The translations under genes and the position numbers were made by a program. A model generated the notes under the pieces. The model was not told the DNA's origin. It did not search any database and saw nothing but the letters and a program-made list of their open reading frames with translations. From the NCBI RefSeq assembly GCF_038562415.1, contig NZ_JBCFBA010000014.1:62001-126000 (forward strand): a DNA stretch of 64,000 nucleotides, given 5' to 3'. Origin of the DNA: Solidesulfovibrio sp. (GTDB lineage Bacteria > Desulfobacterota > Desulfovibrionia > Desulfovibrionales > Desulfovibrionaceae). This document shows positions 24,876-33,373 of the stretch, one piece after another; the stretch's first letter is position 1; each line of letters begins with the position of its first letter.

Positions 24876-25205
24876 ATGCGGGATATCGTGAAGAGTGCCT
24901 TGGCCAAGGCCCAGCTCGCCGCCGCGGGCGGGGCGGCGACGGCTGGCGGAGCGGTCCATCCGGTATGGAGCGAGCTGGTTTCCGGGCAGCGCCGGTGCAA
25001 CCTGCAGTTCCTCGCGGGAAAGATCCTGCTGCGCCGCCTGGAACAGGCCGTGCGCGAAAATCCCTTGCCCGGGCATGTGGCCGCCTGTGCCCGGGAACTT
25101 CATGCCCTGTATGCCAACAATCGCAACATCCCTGCCGCAAGGAACGATGTCAAGGTCATCATGGCTCAAGAAGAGGGTGGCGAGAGACGCCGTCGAGCGA
25201 AATAA
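24876..25205 (+). CDS. hypothetical protein
   Basis: A 109-aa frame of unknown function right behind the porin. The part from RCNLQFLAGKILLRRLEQAVRE to ALYANNRNIPAARNDVKVIM reads like an amphipathic helical protein. The start is uncertain: an in-frame ATG at 24810 overlaps the porin stop (TGATG) and would give 131 aa; neither start has a clear ribosome site. No membrane segment or signal peptide is evident. It may be a small cytoplasmic protein or a chance open frame. Confidence 0.4.
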   Translation: MRDIVKSALAKAQLAAAGGAATAGGAVHPVWSELVSGQRRCNLQFLAGKILLRRLEQAVRENPLPGHVAACARELHALYANNRNIPAARNDVKVIMAQEEGGERRRRAK

Positions 25206-25276
25206 CGTGTCCGGGTCGGTTGGGCCTGCCGGATTAGGCTGTCGGCCTCCCTGCGGGTCAGCCAGGCCGTCGCCCT

Positions 25277-25475
25277 CTACGAGCAGCGTTTGACGGCGGA
25301 AAGAGGAATGTCAGGAGCGGTACCGAGCTGCTCCCACTCCTCCATGGTGCGCAATGAAAAAGCATTTTGATGCTCGTCATGGCGGCGTACCAATCCGGGC
25401 TGCGAGGGGACCGGGCAGATTGAGCCCCCTGTTGACGACCTTGATGCCTTCCAGCACACTGGGATACTGTTCCAT
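25277..25475 (-). pseudogene. remnant of a CaiB/BaiF (family III) CoA-transferase gene
   Basis: On the minus strand an ATG at 25475 starts PSVLEGIKVVNRGLNLPGP followed by LAARI, which matches the N-terminal helix and strand of family III CoA-transferases, and then hits a stop. About 40 bp further, in another frame, FSLRTMEEWEQLGTAPDIPL followed by SAVKR matches the later EW..L...DIPxxPV region of the same family, then stops at 25277. Roughly 250 internal residues are missing and the frames differ, so this is an internally deleted, dead gene. The family match is by motif only. The remaining 25476-25820 is A/T-rich and shows no gene. Confidence 0.6.
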
Positions 25476-25820
25476 GGCAGGTGTCCTCCCGATTCCCGGT
25501 CATCCGCGCGACGTCGGGATGAGACGACAACGGATATTCGATCTGTTTTTGGGCTTGAATGCCGGGTGGACTTACGGTGCCAAAGAAATTTTGAAAGTTT
25601 GCCGGATTGGAATTCACGGACTAACGGATATATGAAAAACGTACCTATTGGGGGGGTATGTGGTGGGTCGTTTTTTTTAAATAGTTCAGAGTGAAAACTG
25701 TAAGTCATGATGATGATCCTATGGTTTTTGTGGTTGTGTTTCGTAGTGCCGCTGCCTTTTCGAATAAATCATTGACATCAGTCGATTGAAACAGTGATGG
25801 TCATTGCCATGGAGAACAAT

Positions 25821-27134
25821 ATGCTCAACGATCTGAGCCTTTCCATGGAAATTCCACCGGATACCTCATTCGTCTGTCCAGTGGTGAACGCAGCCAAAAC
25901 ATTGGCAGAGCGCATGGGGATCGATCAGCGCGAAAACTTCCGCTTTCAACTGACTGTCGAGGAATTCTGCCTTTGCCTTATCGGGCTTACACAGGCAGAC
26001 ACCCCGTTGCGCATCGTCCTGACAGGCAAACGCTATCTCCTGCGCGTGGCCTTTTCGTTCAAGGCATCGAATCTGTCCTTGGGGGGGCTCAACATCACCG
26101 CCCATGCTGCAGTACGGGTGCATGGGGACCCCCCCCGCGACCTGGGGCTGCTGCTGGCCGCCAAAGCGGCGGATCGCTTCCGCGTCGAGCATGAAGGCGG
26201 CGATTGTTTTCGCATCCTGGCCGAAGTGGACAGGCGGTACCCGGAACTGGCGCCCGGCCATGCCCCCGAGAACCCGCGCCCGCCGTTTCGCCTCGCCCGC
26301 GCCCCCGACGCGGCGCGCCTTTCCCAGGCCGCCGCCCTGGCCATGGGGGCCTACCCGGGCGGGCAGTGCCCCGCCTCCTTCCGGACGCCGGAACGATTCG
26401 CGGACCTCGTCGCCGACGGCGAAGTCGCCTGCGTTTGCGTCCTCGACGCGACAGGCCAGACCGTGGGGCTTCTCTCCTGGATGCCATGCAGCGAGCAGGC
26501 CCTGCTGTTCTCAGGCCCCTTTGTTTTCACCCCCAAGGAGACACGCGGTGCGGTGGCCGGACTTCTGGTCGACACCTTCTTGCAGACCGTGGCCCGCGAG
26601 CGCTATGCCATCGTCCTGAGCTTCCGGGCGACCGACGATCTGCCGCCGGGCTATTTCGAGTCCCTGGGTTCTCTCCAGGTCCGCACCGGGGACGGTTGCG
26701 GCCGGCAACCGGTCATTTTCCGGCACCTGCAGGAAGACATGGGGCAGGCGGTGTGGTGCGGTCCGGGGATCGAGGACTTCCTGCGCCAGGCCTACGACCG
26801 GCTGGCCATGCCCCGGGACATCCTCCCTGTCGAGGGGGCGGCCGGTCGCCCCCGTCGCGAGTCGCTTCTGGGAACGAACCTCGACCGTTGCCGCGATCTG
26901 GCCGAACTGCGGCCTTTCCTGGACGGCGAGGACATGGCGGCCAATCTGGGCGCCCATGTGACCGCCATCCGCGACAAGGGCATCCGCCGCATCCTCTATT
27001 ACATGGATCTGGCCCACCCCTGGGAAGCGGCCCTGGCCGGCGATCTGTTCCGTTCCGGATTCACCCCGAAAGTCGTGTTGCCCCACGGTGGGCAGGGCGA
27101 CATGGTCGTATGGCAGCATGACCAGACTTGTTGA
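25821..27134 (+). CDS. RsbW-like ATPase / acetyltransferase-like protein
   Basis: A 437-aa protein. The ATG at 25821 has GGAG at good spacing; ATGs at 25794 and 25809 are in frame. The first 125 residues have an anti-sigma-kinase (HATPase) flavour: FVCPVVNAAKTLAERMG, FRFQLTVEEFCLCLIGLT, LNITAHAAVRVHGDPPRDLG. Residues about 150-300 resemble a GNAT fold (LSQAAALAMGAYPGG, TRGAVAGLLVDTFLQTVARE). The last 100 residues (YYMDLAHPWEAALAGDLFRS, then GFTPKVVLPHGGQGD) resemble the end of the protein encoded at 34882-36168. It overlaps the aminotransferase gene by 17 bp, implying coupled translation. Role unknown; perhaps a regulator or N-acyltransferase. Confidence 0.75.
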   Translation: MLNDLSLSMEIPPDTSFVCPVVNAAKTLAERMGIDQRENFRFQLTVEEFCLCLIGLTQADTPLRIVLTGKRYLLRVAFSFKASNLSLGGLNITAHAAVRVHGDPPRDLGLLLAAKAADRFRVEHEGGDCFRILAEVDRRYPELAPGHAPENPRPPFRLARAPDAARLSQAAALAMGAYPGGQCPASFRTPERFADLVADGEVACVCVLDATGQTVGLLSWMPCSEQALLFSGPFVFTPKETRGAVAGLLVDTFLQTVARERYAIVLSFRATDDLPPGYFESLGSLQVRTGDGCGRQPVIFRHLQEDMGQAVWCGPGIEDFLRQAYDRLAMPRDILPVEGAAGRPRRESLLGTNLDRCRDLAELRPFLDGEDMAANLGAHVTAIRDKGIRRILYYMDLAHPWEAALAGDLFRSGFTPKVVLPHGGQGDMVVWQHDQTC

Positions 27135-28227
27135 CCGCGTCCCGGCCTATGTCCGGACGTTCGAGCGCCATGTCCCCAGCCGCCCCGATCCGGTGCTCAT
27201 GCGCCAATACGGGGTGTCGCATCTCTATCGCCTCAACAACAACGAGAACGCCCTGGGGCCTCCTCCGTTGGCCCGGGAGGCCATCGCCGCCTTTGTCCCC
27301 GAGCGGGCCGCCATCTATCCCAGCGGTGACGCCTATGACCTCCGGCAGGCCCTGGCCTTGCGATTCTCTAAATCGCCCGAACAATTCCTGGTCGGCAACG
27401 GCTCCTGCGAGGTCATAAGCTCCGTTATCCGCGCCTTCTGCGCGCCGGGCGACGCCATCGCCACCGCGGACAAGACCTTTGCCGTCTACGAATGGGTGGC
27501 CCGGTTCTCCTGCATCGAAACACGGCTCGTTCCCCTTGCGCGCCAAGCCTTCGATCCGGTCGGACTGCTGGCCGCCGTCACGGACAACACCAAGATCGTT
27601 TTCGTGTGCAATCCCAACAACCCCACCGGCACCTGGTGGAACCGGGCCGTGCTGGAGCGGTTTCTGGCCGCCCTGGACGACCGGGCACTGGTGGTGCTCG
27701 ACGAGGCCTACCGCGAATATATCGACGATCCGGACTATCCCGACGGCATGGAGATCATGGAGCGGCACGGCAATGTGCTGGTCTTTCGCACCTTCTCCAA
27801 GATGTACGGCCTGGCCGGATTTCGGGTGGGCTATCTGTGCGGCCCCCTGGAGGCGGTGGAGTTCGTGCGGCGCACCCACATCGCCTATTCGGTCAACAGC
27901 CTGGGCCAGATCGCGGCGGCTGCGGCTCTGGCCGACGACGCCGGCCACATCGAAGGCACCCGGCGCATGGTGGCTGGGGCCAGGGACTATCTGCACGGCC
28001 TCTTTGAGGCCATGGGCTTGGAATACGTCAGCGGAGCAGGCAATTTCATCATGGTCCGCACATCCGTCTCCGATACGCTGCTCTACCGGCGGCTCATGCG
28101 CGAGGGCGTCATGGTGCGCACCATGACGGGCTTTCGCTATCCCAACTGGATTCGCGTCTCCCTGGCGCGCGAGCAGGCCATGGAGGCCTTTGCCAAGGCG
28201 TTTCGCAAGGTGCTGGATATCCCGTGA
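27118..28227 (+). CDS. histidinol-phosphate-type aminotransferase
   Basis: A 369-aa class I/II PLP aminotransferase of the HisC group, exchanging amino groups between an amino acid or alcohol phosphate and 2-oxoglutarate. Landmarks are RLNNNENALGPPP near 40, VGNGSCEVISSVI, FVCNPNNPTGTWW, LDEAYREY and the PLP lysine motif RTFSKMYGLAGFRVGYL. The ATG at 27118 lies inside the end of the previous gene, and its own end overlaps the MFS gene by ATGA, so the three are a tightly coupled operon. There are no other his genes here, so the true substrate may be an aromatic or unusual amino acid rather than histidinol phosphate. Confidence 0.88.
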   Translation: MTRLVDRVPAYVRTFERHVPSRPDPVLMRQYGVSHLYRLNNNENALGPPPLAREAIAAFVPERAAIYPSGDAYDLRQALALRFSKSPEQFLVGNGSCEVISSVIRAFCAPGDAIATADKTFAVYEWVARFSCIETRLVPLARQAFDPVGLLAAVTDNTKIVFVCNPNNPTGTWWNRAVLERFLAALDDRALVVLDEAYREYIDDPDYPDGMEIMERHGNVLVFRTFSKMYGLAGFRVGYLCGPLEAVEFVRRTHIAYSVNSLGQIAAAAALADDAGHIEGTRRMVAGARDYLHGLFEAMGLEYVSGAGNFIMVRTSVSDTLLYRRLMREGVMVRTMTGFRYPNWIRVSLAREQAMEAFAKAFRKVLDIP

Positions 28228-29441
28228 ACGATCAGGCCACGTCCCGGCCCGAGCGGCTTTTCACCTACGACTTCAGCGTGCTGACCCTGGCGGCCGCCTT
28301 CGGGTTCTGCAACATCGCCGTGTTCTACGGCTTCGGGTCCTACCTGAAACGCCTGGGCGTGGACCCGGCCTGGTGGGGGCCGCTCCTTGCCGCCGAGCCC
28401 CTGGCCGCCTTTTGCCTGCGGCCGTTTCTGAGCGTGCTGGTCACCCCGCGAAACGCCCTGGCTCTCGCCCGGTGGTCCCTGGTCGGCCTGGGCTTGGCCC
28501 TTTGCGGCTATCCGTTCGCCCGGGGCATCGAAGCCCTCCTGCTGGTGCGCCTGTGCCACGGTGTGGCCTTCGTGTGCTTGGTCAGTTCCGTCACGGTACT
28601 GCTCGCCCAGGCGATTCCCAGGACGCTGGCCGGCCGGGCTTTCGGCTACTTTTCCCTCTCGGCCCTGGTTCCGTATGCCGTCATGCCGCCGCTGGCGGAA
28701 GGGCTGCTGCCGGTTTTGGGACGCGAGGATCGGGTCTACGCCTGCTGCGCGGTCTTCGTCCTGCCGGCTCTGGCGCTCCTGGCGCCGCTCGGGCGGCGTC
28801 TGGGGCGGCGGGCCATGGCCGGTGTGGCAGGAACAAGCCGGCCGACCGTGGCGCAGGTGCGCCAGACCCTGGCCTCACCGTCGGTACGGTTGATCCTTTT
28901 GGCCAATTTGTTCCTGTTCCTGGGCACCACCTTGATCTTTTTTTTCATCAAACCTTTTGCGTTGCGCCTCGGGCTGGTCGACCCGGGACTTTTTTTCACG
29001 GTCTCCACGGCCGCCTCCATCGCCACGCGACTGCTGGCCGGGCCGGTCTACGACAAGGCGCCCAAGGAAACGCTGCTGTTCACCGGATTGGTCGGCTTGG
29101 CCGCCTGCATCGCCGGATTTGCCGGCGCAACCGGCCAAGCCCGGCTGCTGACACTGGCGGCAGGCTACGGCCTTTGCCTGGGCGTCGCCATGCCGCTGGC
29201 CAACGCCGTCATGTTCGGCCTTTCCCCGCCGGCCATGCGCGGGACCAACCTGAACCTGATGCTTTTCATGATGGACACGGCCTACGTGTTCGGCCCCATG
29301 GCGGGCGGGGCGATGCTGGCGGCCCAGGCCGGGTATCCGGCGCTGTTTTTGACCGCCGCCGGCTGCGCCCTGGCCGCCGGCCTGCTCGTGGCTCCGCTGG
29401 TCGCCCCTGGCTGGCGCGCCTGGCGGCAGGGCGCACGGTAG
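28224..29441 (+). CDS. MFS transporter
   Basis: A 405-aa inner-membrane carrier of the major facilitator superfamily with about 12 hydrophobic helices, for example LTLAAAFGFCNIAVFYGFGSY, LILLANLFLFLGTTLIFFFI and LLTLAAGYGLCLGVAMPLANA. The inter-domain loop is basic (GRRLGRRAMAGVAGTSRP). It starts within the stop of the aminotransferase gene (ATGA). It could export or import the product or substrate of that enzyme; the direction cannot be told. Confidence 0.9.
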   Translation: MNDQATSRPERLFTYDFSVLTLAAAFGFCNIAVFYGFGSYLKRLGVDPAWWGPLLAAEPLAAFCLRPFLSVLVTPRNALALARWSLVGLGLALCGYPFARGIEALLLVRLCHGVAFVCLVSSVTVLLAQAIPRTLAGRAFGYFSLSALVPYAVMPPLAEGLLPVLGREDRVYACCAVFVLPALALLAPLGRRLGRRAMAGVAGTSRPTVAQVRQTLASPSVRLILLANLFLFLGTTLIFFFIKPFALRLGLVDPGLFFTVSTAASIATRLLAGPVYDKAPKETLLFTGLVGLAACIAGFAGATGQARLLTLAAGYGLCLGVAMPLANAVMFGLSPPAMRGTNLNLMLFMMDTAYVFGPMAGGAMLAAQAGYPALFLTAAGCALAAGLLVAPLVAPGWRAWRQGAR

Positions 29442-29494
29442 CGTTCGGCCGGGCGGGGCGCTCGCGCTTTCCGGCGACGTCGCCGGGCGAGCGG

Positions 29495-30322
29495 TCAGGG
29501 CCGCAGCAGGCGCAGGGGCAGGTTGCCGGCCAGGCGCAGGCGATAGGCGGCCGTGGCCCGGATGTCGTCGATGGGCGAAACGGCCTCCCGGATGCGCCGG
29601 CCGACCGTGGCCAGGGTTTCCCGGTCCAGGCCGCGGCCGAGCAGATACGCCTCGGCCTGGGGACAGCGCGTCACCGTCGGTCCCAGGCTGCCCACGGCCA
29701 GGCGCGCCTCGGTCACTTGTCCGGCCTCGTCCCGGACGATGACGGCGGCCAGGCTGGCCACGGCGACGGCCAGGGCGTCGCGCCGGCCGACCTTCTCGAA
29801 ATGCTGCAGGGCATCGGGTGGGGGCGGGGGAACGAGCACGGCCGTGACGATCTCGCCCCGGGCCAGGGCCGTGCACCCGGGGCCGAGAATGAAGTCGGCC
29901 AGGGGAAGCCGGCGCGTTCCCCGGCGCGAGGCCAGCTCCACCGTGGCCTCCAGGGCGTACAGGGGCGGCAGGGTGTCCCCGGCCGGCGAGGCCGTGGCGA
30001 TGTTGCCGCCAAGCGTACCCATGTTGCGCACCAGCGGCGAGCCCAGGACGGCCAGGGCCCGGGCCAGCGCCGGCAGGCGCTCGCGCACCAGGGGATGGGC
30101 GAGCAGCCGGGCATGGGTGGCGGTCGCGCCCAGGCGGAGCTGTCCGTCCGCGAGGCCCACGCCGTCCAGGCCAGGGATGCCTTCGAGGAGGGCCACGTCG
30201 CAGGGCGGCTGCCGCCGCAGGCGGACGAGCAGGTCCGTGCCGCCGGCCATGGGGCGCGCGCCGGCCTCCAGCAACGGCCACAGCGCTTCCGGGCAGTCCG
30301 GCCGGAAGACCTGGCCGTTCAA
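29495..30322 (-). CDS. molybdenum hydroxylase FAD subunit (CoxM/XdhB-like)
   Basis: A 275-aa FAD-binding medium subunit of a xanthine-dehydrogenase/CO-dehydrogenase-family molybdenum hydroxylase. The FAD-binding motifs are ARPMAGGTDLLVRLR and GSPLVRNMGTLGGNIATASPAGD, and the C-terminal domain is present. The start is a TTG at 30322 with GGAGG 7 bp upstream; it overlaps the stop of the iron-sulfur gene (TTGA), a translational-coupling arrangement. It passes electrons from the iron-sulfur subunit to NAD or another acceptor. Confidence 0.9.
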   Translation of the reverse strand: MNGQVFRPDCPEALWPLLEAGARPMAGGTDLLVRLRRQPPCDVALLEGIPGLDGVGLADGQLRLGATATHARLLAHPLVRERLPALARALAVLGSPLVRNMGTLGGNIATASPAGDTLPPLYALEATVELASRRGTRRLPLADFILGPGCTALARGEIVTAVLVPPPPPDALQHFEKVGRRDALAVAVASLAAVIVRDEAGQVTEARLAVGSLGPTVTRCPQAEAYLLGRGLDRETLATVGRRIREAVSPIDDIRATAAYRLRLAGNLPLRLLRP

Positions 30323-30804
30323 GGTTTTTCCTCCCGCATGACAGCCGCCGCCGCCATGACGGCATCCACAATTTTCACGTAGCCGGTGCAACGGCACAAG
30401 TTGCCGGAAAGCCCCAGGCGCACCGCCTCCCGGTCGGGGGCGGGGTCGCGGGCGAGGAGGTCGGCGGCCGCGATGGTCATGCCCGGTGAGCAGTAGCCGC
30501 ACTGCACGGCCCCATGTGCGGCGAAAGCCGCCTGGAGGGGATGCGGCGCTTGAGGCGTGCCAAGCCCTTCGGCCGTGGTCACGTCACGGCCCTCGAGCTG
30601 GGCGGCGAGCATGAGGCAGGACAGCTTCGCCGTCCCGTCCACCAGCACGGCGCAGGCGCCGCACTCGCCCGTGCCGCAGCCTTCCTTGGCAGCGGTCAGG
30701 CCGCAAGCCTCGCGAAGGACGTCCAAAGCCCGTTTGCCCGGTTCGGCGACGACGCGAACGGGTGCGCCGTTGAGCCGAAAGCCTATCGCTCTGCGTTCAC
30801 GCAT
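30319..30804 (-). CDS. molybdenum hydroxylase [2Fe-2S] subunit
   Basis: A 161-aa small subunit. The plant-ferredoxin-type cluster is bound by Cys43, 48, 51 and 63 (GCGTGECGAC ... LSC) and the second by Cys102, 105, 137 and 139 (QCGYCSPGM ... LCRCTGY). The ATG at 30804 lies inside the 3' end of the molybdopterin gene (22-bp overlap); an in-frame ATG 21 codons earlier is less likely. It carries electrons between the Mo centre and the FAD subunit. Confidence 0.92.
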   Translation of the reverse strand: MRERRAIGFRLNGAPVRVVAEPGKRALDVLREACGLTAAKEGCGTGECGACAVLVDGTAKLSCLMLAAQLEGRDVTTAEGLGTPQAPHPLQAAFAAHGAVQCGYCSPGMTIAAADLLARDPAPDREAVRLGLSGNLCRCTGYVKIVDAVMAAAAVMREEKP

Positions 30805-33059
30805 GAAACATGCTCCTCCAGGGTCGCGAGCACCTGCTGCGGCGAAACGGGCAGGCGCGTTACGCAAAGCCCGACAGCGTCTTCGAGGGCTTGGGCCACG
30901 GCCGGTCCTGGCCCATGGATGCCGATCTCGCCCATGCCCTTAAGCCCCATGGGGCCGGTGGGCTCGTCGTCGTCAAGGGCCAGGCAGTCCATGTCCGGCA
31001 GGTCGGCGGCCGTAGGGATCAGGTAGGTGCTCAGATCCCCGGTGCGCATGCGGCCGTTCTCCAAAACGAGGTCCTCGAACAGGGCCAAACCCGCGCCTTG
31101 GGCCGCCGCGCCCTGGAGTTGCTGTTCCACGCCGGCCAGGGAAAACGTCCGGCCGCAGGCGACGGTCAGAAAACAGTGGGCCAGGCGCACCCGGCCCGTC
31201 AGGACGTCGGCTTCCACGCTGCAGAGGCAGGCTCCGTAGGAATAGAAGCGGTGGGGAAAGCCGATTTTAAACTCCCGCCCCGTGTCCGGCGGGTTTTCGA
31301 CCACGGCCATGGCGTGCTGGTCGATGCAGATTCGGTCGTCGCGGGTAAGGAAGCCGGCGAGCACGGCCAGGGGGACGGCCCGGCCGGTGGATGGGTCGGA
31401 CACCGCCCCGGGCACGAGGACGAGCCGGTCCGGTTCGTCGCACAAAAGCGCCAGGGCCGCCCGGTGCCGCAGCTTCGCCGCCATGGCCCGGCAGGCGCCA
31501 AGCAGCGCGTTGCCGAAGGTGTAGGTGGTGCGGCTGGCCGAGGACGAGCCGGCCGGCGGACACGACATGGTGTCGGGCTGGCGGCAGGCGAAGGCCGTTT
31601 CCGGCTGGTTGAGGGCCGCCGCGGCCATGGCCGCGAAGGCCGCGGCATTGCCCTGGCCCATGTCCGGTACGGAGTTGAAGATGCGAAACGTGCCCTGGCG
31701 CGTCAGTTCCAGCTTGGCGGCGGCGTGGTCGGACAGGCCCCGGCCGTAGCCCATGGCGTTGTGCATGGCGGCAAGCCCCACGCCGCGCCGGACGTATGGC
31801 GGGGCGGAGCGTTTCCAGGCCGCCCGCCCGGCCCACAGCGGATGGCCCATGGCCGCCCGCAGGCAGGCGGCCACGTCGGTGCCGGGTTCGGCCGCCACCC
31901 CGACGCCGTTTTCCTCGCCGGCCCGAAGCGCGTTTTGCAGCCGCAGTGCGGCCGGGTCGCGGCCGAGGCGGCCGGCGAGCAGGTCCATGGCCCGTTCCAC
32001 GGCAAAGCTCGCCTGCACCACGCCGAAGCCCCGGAAGGCCCCGGCCACGGGATTGTTGGTGTAGGCGCACAGCCCCTCGATCCGGGTGTGGGGGATGCGG
32101 TAGGGGCCGGCGGCGTGCTCCATGCCGAGCGCCATGATCTCGGCGCTCAGATGGGCGTACGCCCCGGCGTCGAACAGCATGGCGCATGTCAGGGCCCGCA
32201 GCCGGCCGTCGGCGTCGGCGCCCAGGCGGACGTCCATGACGGCGCCATGGCGCTTGTAGCCGGCCTGGAACGTCTCCTCGCGGGGCCAGACCATTTTGAC
32301 CCATCGTCCCGGGACACGGAGGGCGGCCAGGGCCAGGAGGCACTGGACGGTGGCCCCGTCCTTGCCGCCGAAGCCGCCCCCCAGGTACGGGGCGCGGACG
32401 CGGATGCGCAGGGGATCCAATCCCAGGGCCTGGCCGATCTCGAAGCGGTCGCGAAACGGGGCCTGGGTGGACACGATCATGTCCAGGACACCCGACGGGG
32501 TGAGCCGGGCCAAGCCGTTCGGCGGTTCCAGAAAGACATGATCCTGCATGGGGGTTTCGAATTGGCCGTCGACAACCACAGCGCATTGTCCGAGGGCGTC
32601 CAGAGCGTCGCCCTTTTCCATGAGCCCCCGGGCCAGCAGGTTGCCCCCTTCGCGCTCCGGATGCACCAGGGGCGCATCCGGCGACAGGGCTTGGCGCGGA
32701 TCGAACACGCCGGGCAACGGCTCCAGCGAAAGGCGGATGCGGGAGAGGCCCGCGGCCAGGGCCTCCCGGCTTTCGGCCACGACCAGGGCCACGGGATCGC
32801 CGCAGTGGCGCACGCGCTCCCCGCACACGACCGGCTGGTCCTTGTGCACGATGCCCTGGCGGTTGGTTCCGGGCACCTCGGCCCGGGTCAGCACCGACAC
32901 GACGCCCGGGGTCTGCCGGGCGTCGGCCACGTCCAGGCCGGCGATGCGGCCATGGGGAATACCCGCTCGCAGCGCCCCGGCCCACAGGCAGTCCGGAGGC
33001 GTTTCGTCCACGGCATACCGTTCGCGGCCGCAGGCCTTGTCCAGGGCATCGATGCGCAT
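30783..33059 (-). CDS. molybdenum hydroxylase molybdopterin-binding subunit
   Basis: A 758-aa large subunit of the xanthine dehydrogenase/aldehyde oxidase/CoxL superfamily, hydroxylating a carbon centre such as a purine, N-heterocycle or aldehyde. Visible motifs are the N-terminal ALDKACGRERYAVD, RAPYLGGGFGGKDG, GAFRGFGVVQASFAVE and the near-C-terminal GMGEIGIHGPGPA with the conserved catalytic Glu. A CoxL-type VAYRCSFR loop is not present, so aerobic CO oxidation is unlikely. It is first of three overlapping leftward genes and divergent from the acyl ligase. No XdhC-type maturation factor is seen nearby. The substrate is not readable. Confidence 0.9.
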   Translation of the reverse strand: MRIDALDKACGRERYAVDETPPDCLWAGALRAGIPHGRIAGLDVADARQTPGVVSVLTRAEVPGTNRQGIVHKDQPVVCGERVRHCGDPVALVVAESREALAAGLSRIRLSLEPLPGVFDPRQALSPDAPLVHPEREGGNLLARGLMEKGDALDALGQCAVVVDGQFETPMQDHVFLEPPNGLARLTPSGVLDMIVSTQAPFRDRFEIGQALGLDPLRIRVRAPYLGGGFGGKDGATVQCLLALAALRVPGRWVKMVWPREETFQAGYKRHGAVMDVRLGADADGRLRALTCAMLFDAGAYAHLSAEIMALGMEHAAGPYRIPHTRIEGLCAYTNNPVAGAFRGFGVVQASFAVERAMDLLAGRLGRDPAALRLQNALRAGEENGVGVAAEPGTDVAACLRAAMGHPLWAGRAAWKRSAPPYVRRGVGLAAMHNAMGYGRGLSDHAAAKLELTRQGTFRIFNSVPDMGQGNAAAFAAMAAAALNQPETAFACRQPDTMSCPPAGSSSASRTTYTFGNALLGACRAMAAKLRHRAALALLCDEPDRLVLVPGAVSDPSTGRAVPLAVLAGFLTRDDRICIDQHAMAVVENPPDTGREFKIGFPHRFYSYGACLCSVEADVLTGRVRLAHCFLTVACGRTFSLAGVEQQLQGAAAQGAGLALFEDLVLENGRMRTGDLSTYLIPTAADLPDMDCLALDDDEPTGPMGLKGMGEIGIHGPGPAVAQALEDAVGLCVTRLPVSPQQVLATLEEHVSCVNAER

Positions 33060-33373
33060 GGAGTGGGCTCCGTCTCGTGGTTTCTCGTATCCTGGCTCCC
33101 GGGAGGCGTGCCTGACGGCGGCGGCAATGCTGCCGTCAAGGCCTCTCCTGTGCAATCCGCCGACCTGGCAATGCGGTTCGTGGCGGGTATCGCAAGGAAC
33201 CGAAACATATGCCGCTGTTCGAGGATATCCGCCCAAGCGGCATGCGACAAGGGCTTGGGACATGTTTCGACCGCGCGCTGACGTGAGCGGGCAGCTTCTC
33301 GCCGCTTTGCCAGAGCGTTTGACCGGTCTCGGCAGGCGGGTTAGGGAAAGCAATCGGACGAAAGGGAGGACTC
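33060..33373. promoter_or_regulatory. divergent promoter region with nested inverted repeats
   Basis: The 314 bp between the molybdenum hydroxylase and ligase genes hold two nested inverted repeats: CGAAACAT (33201-33208) pairs with ATGTTTCG (33262-33269), and inside it ATGCCGCT (33209-33216) pairs with AGCGGCAT (33236-33243). The two left arms are contiguous. This could be an operator for the divergent units or an RNA hairpin in a leader. No protein-coding frame is convincing. Confidence 0.4.
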
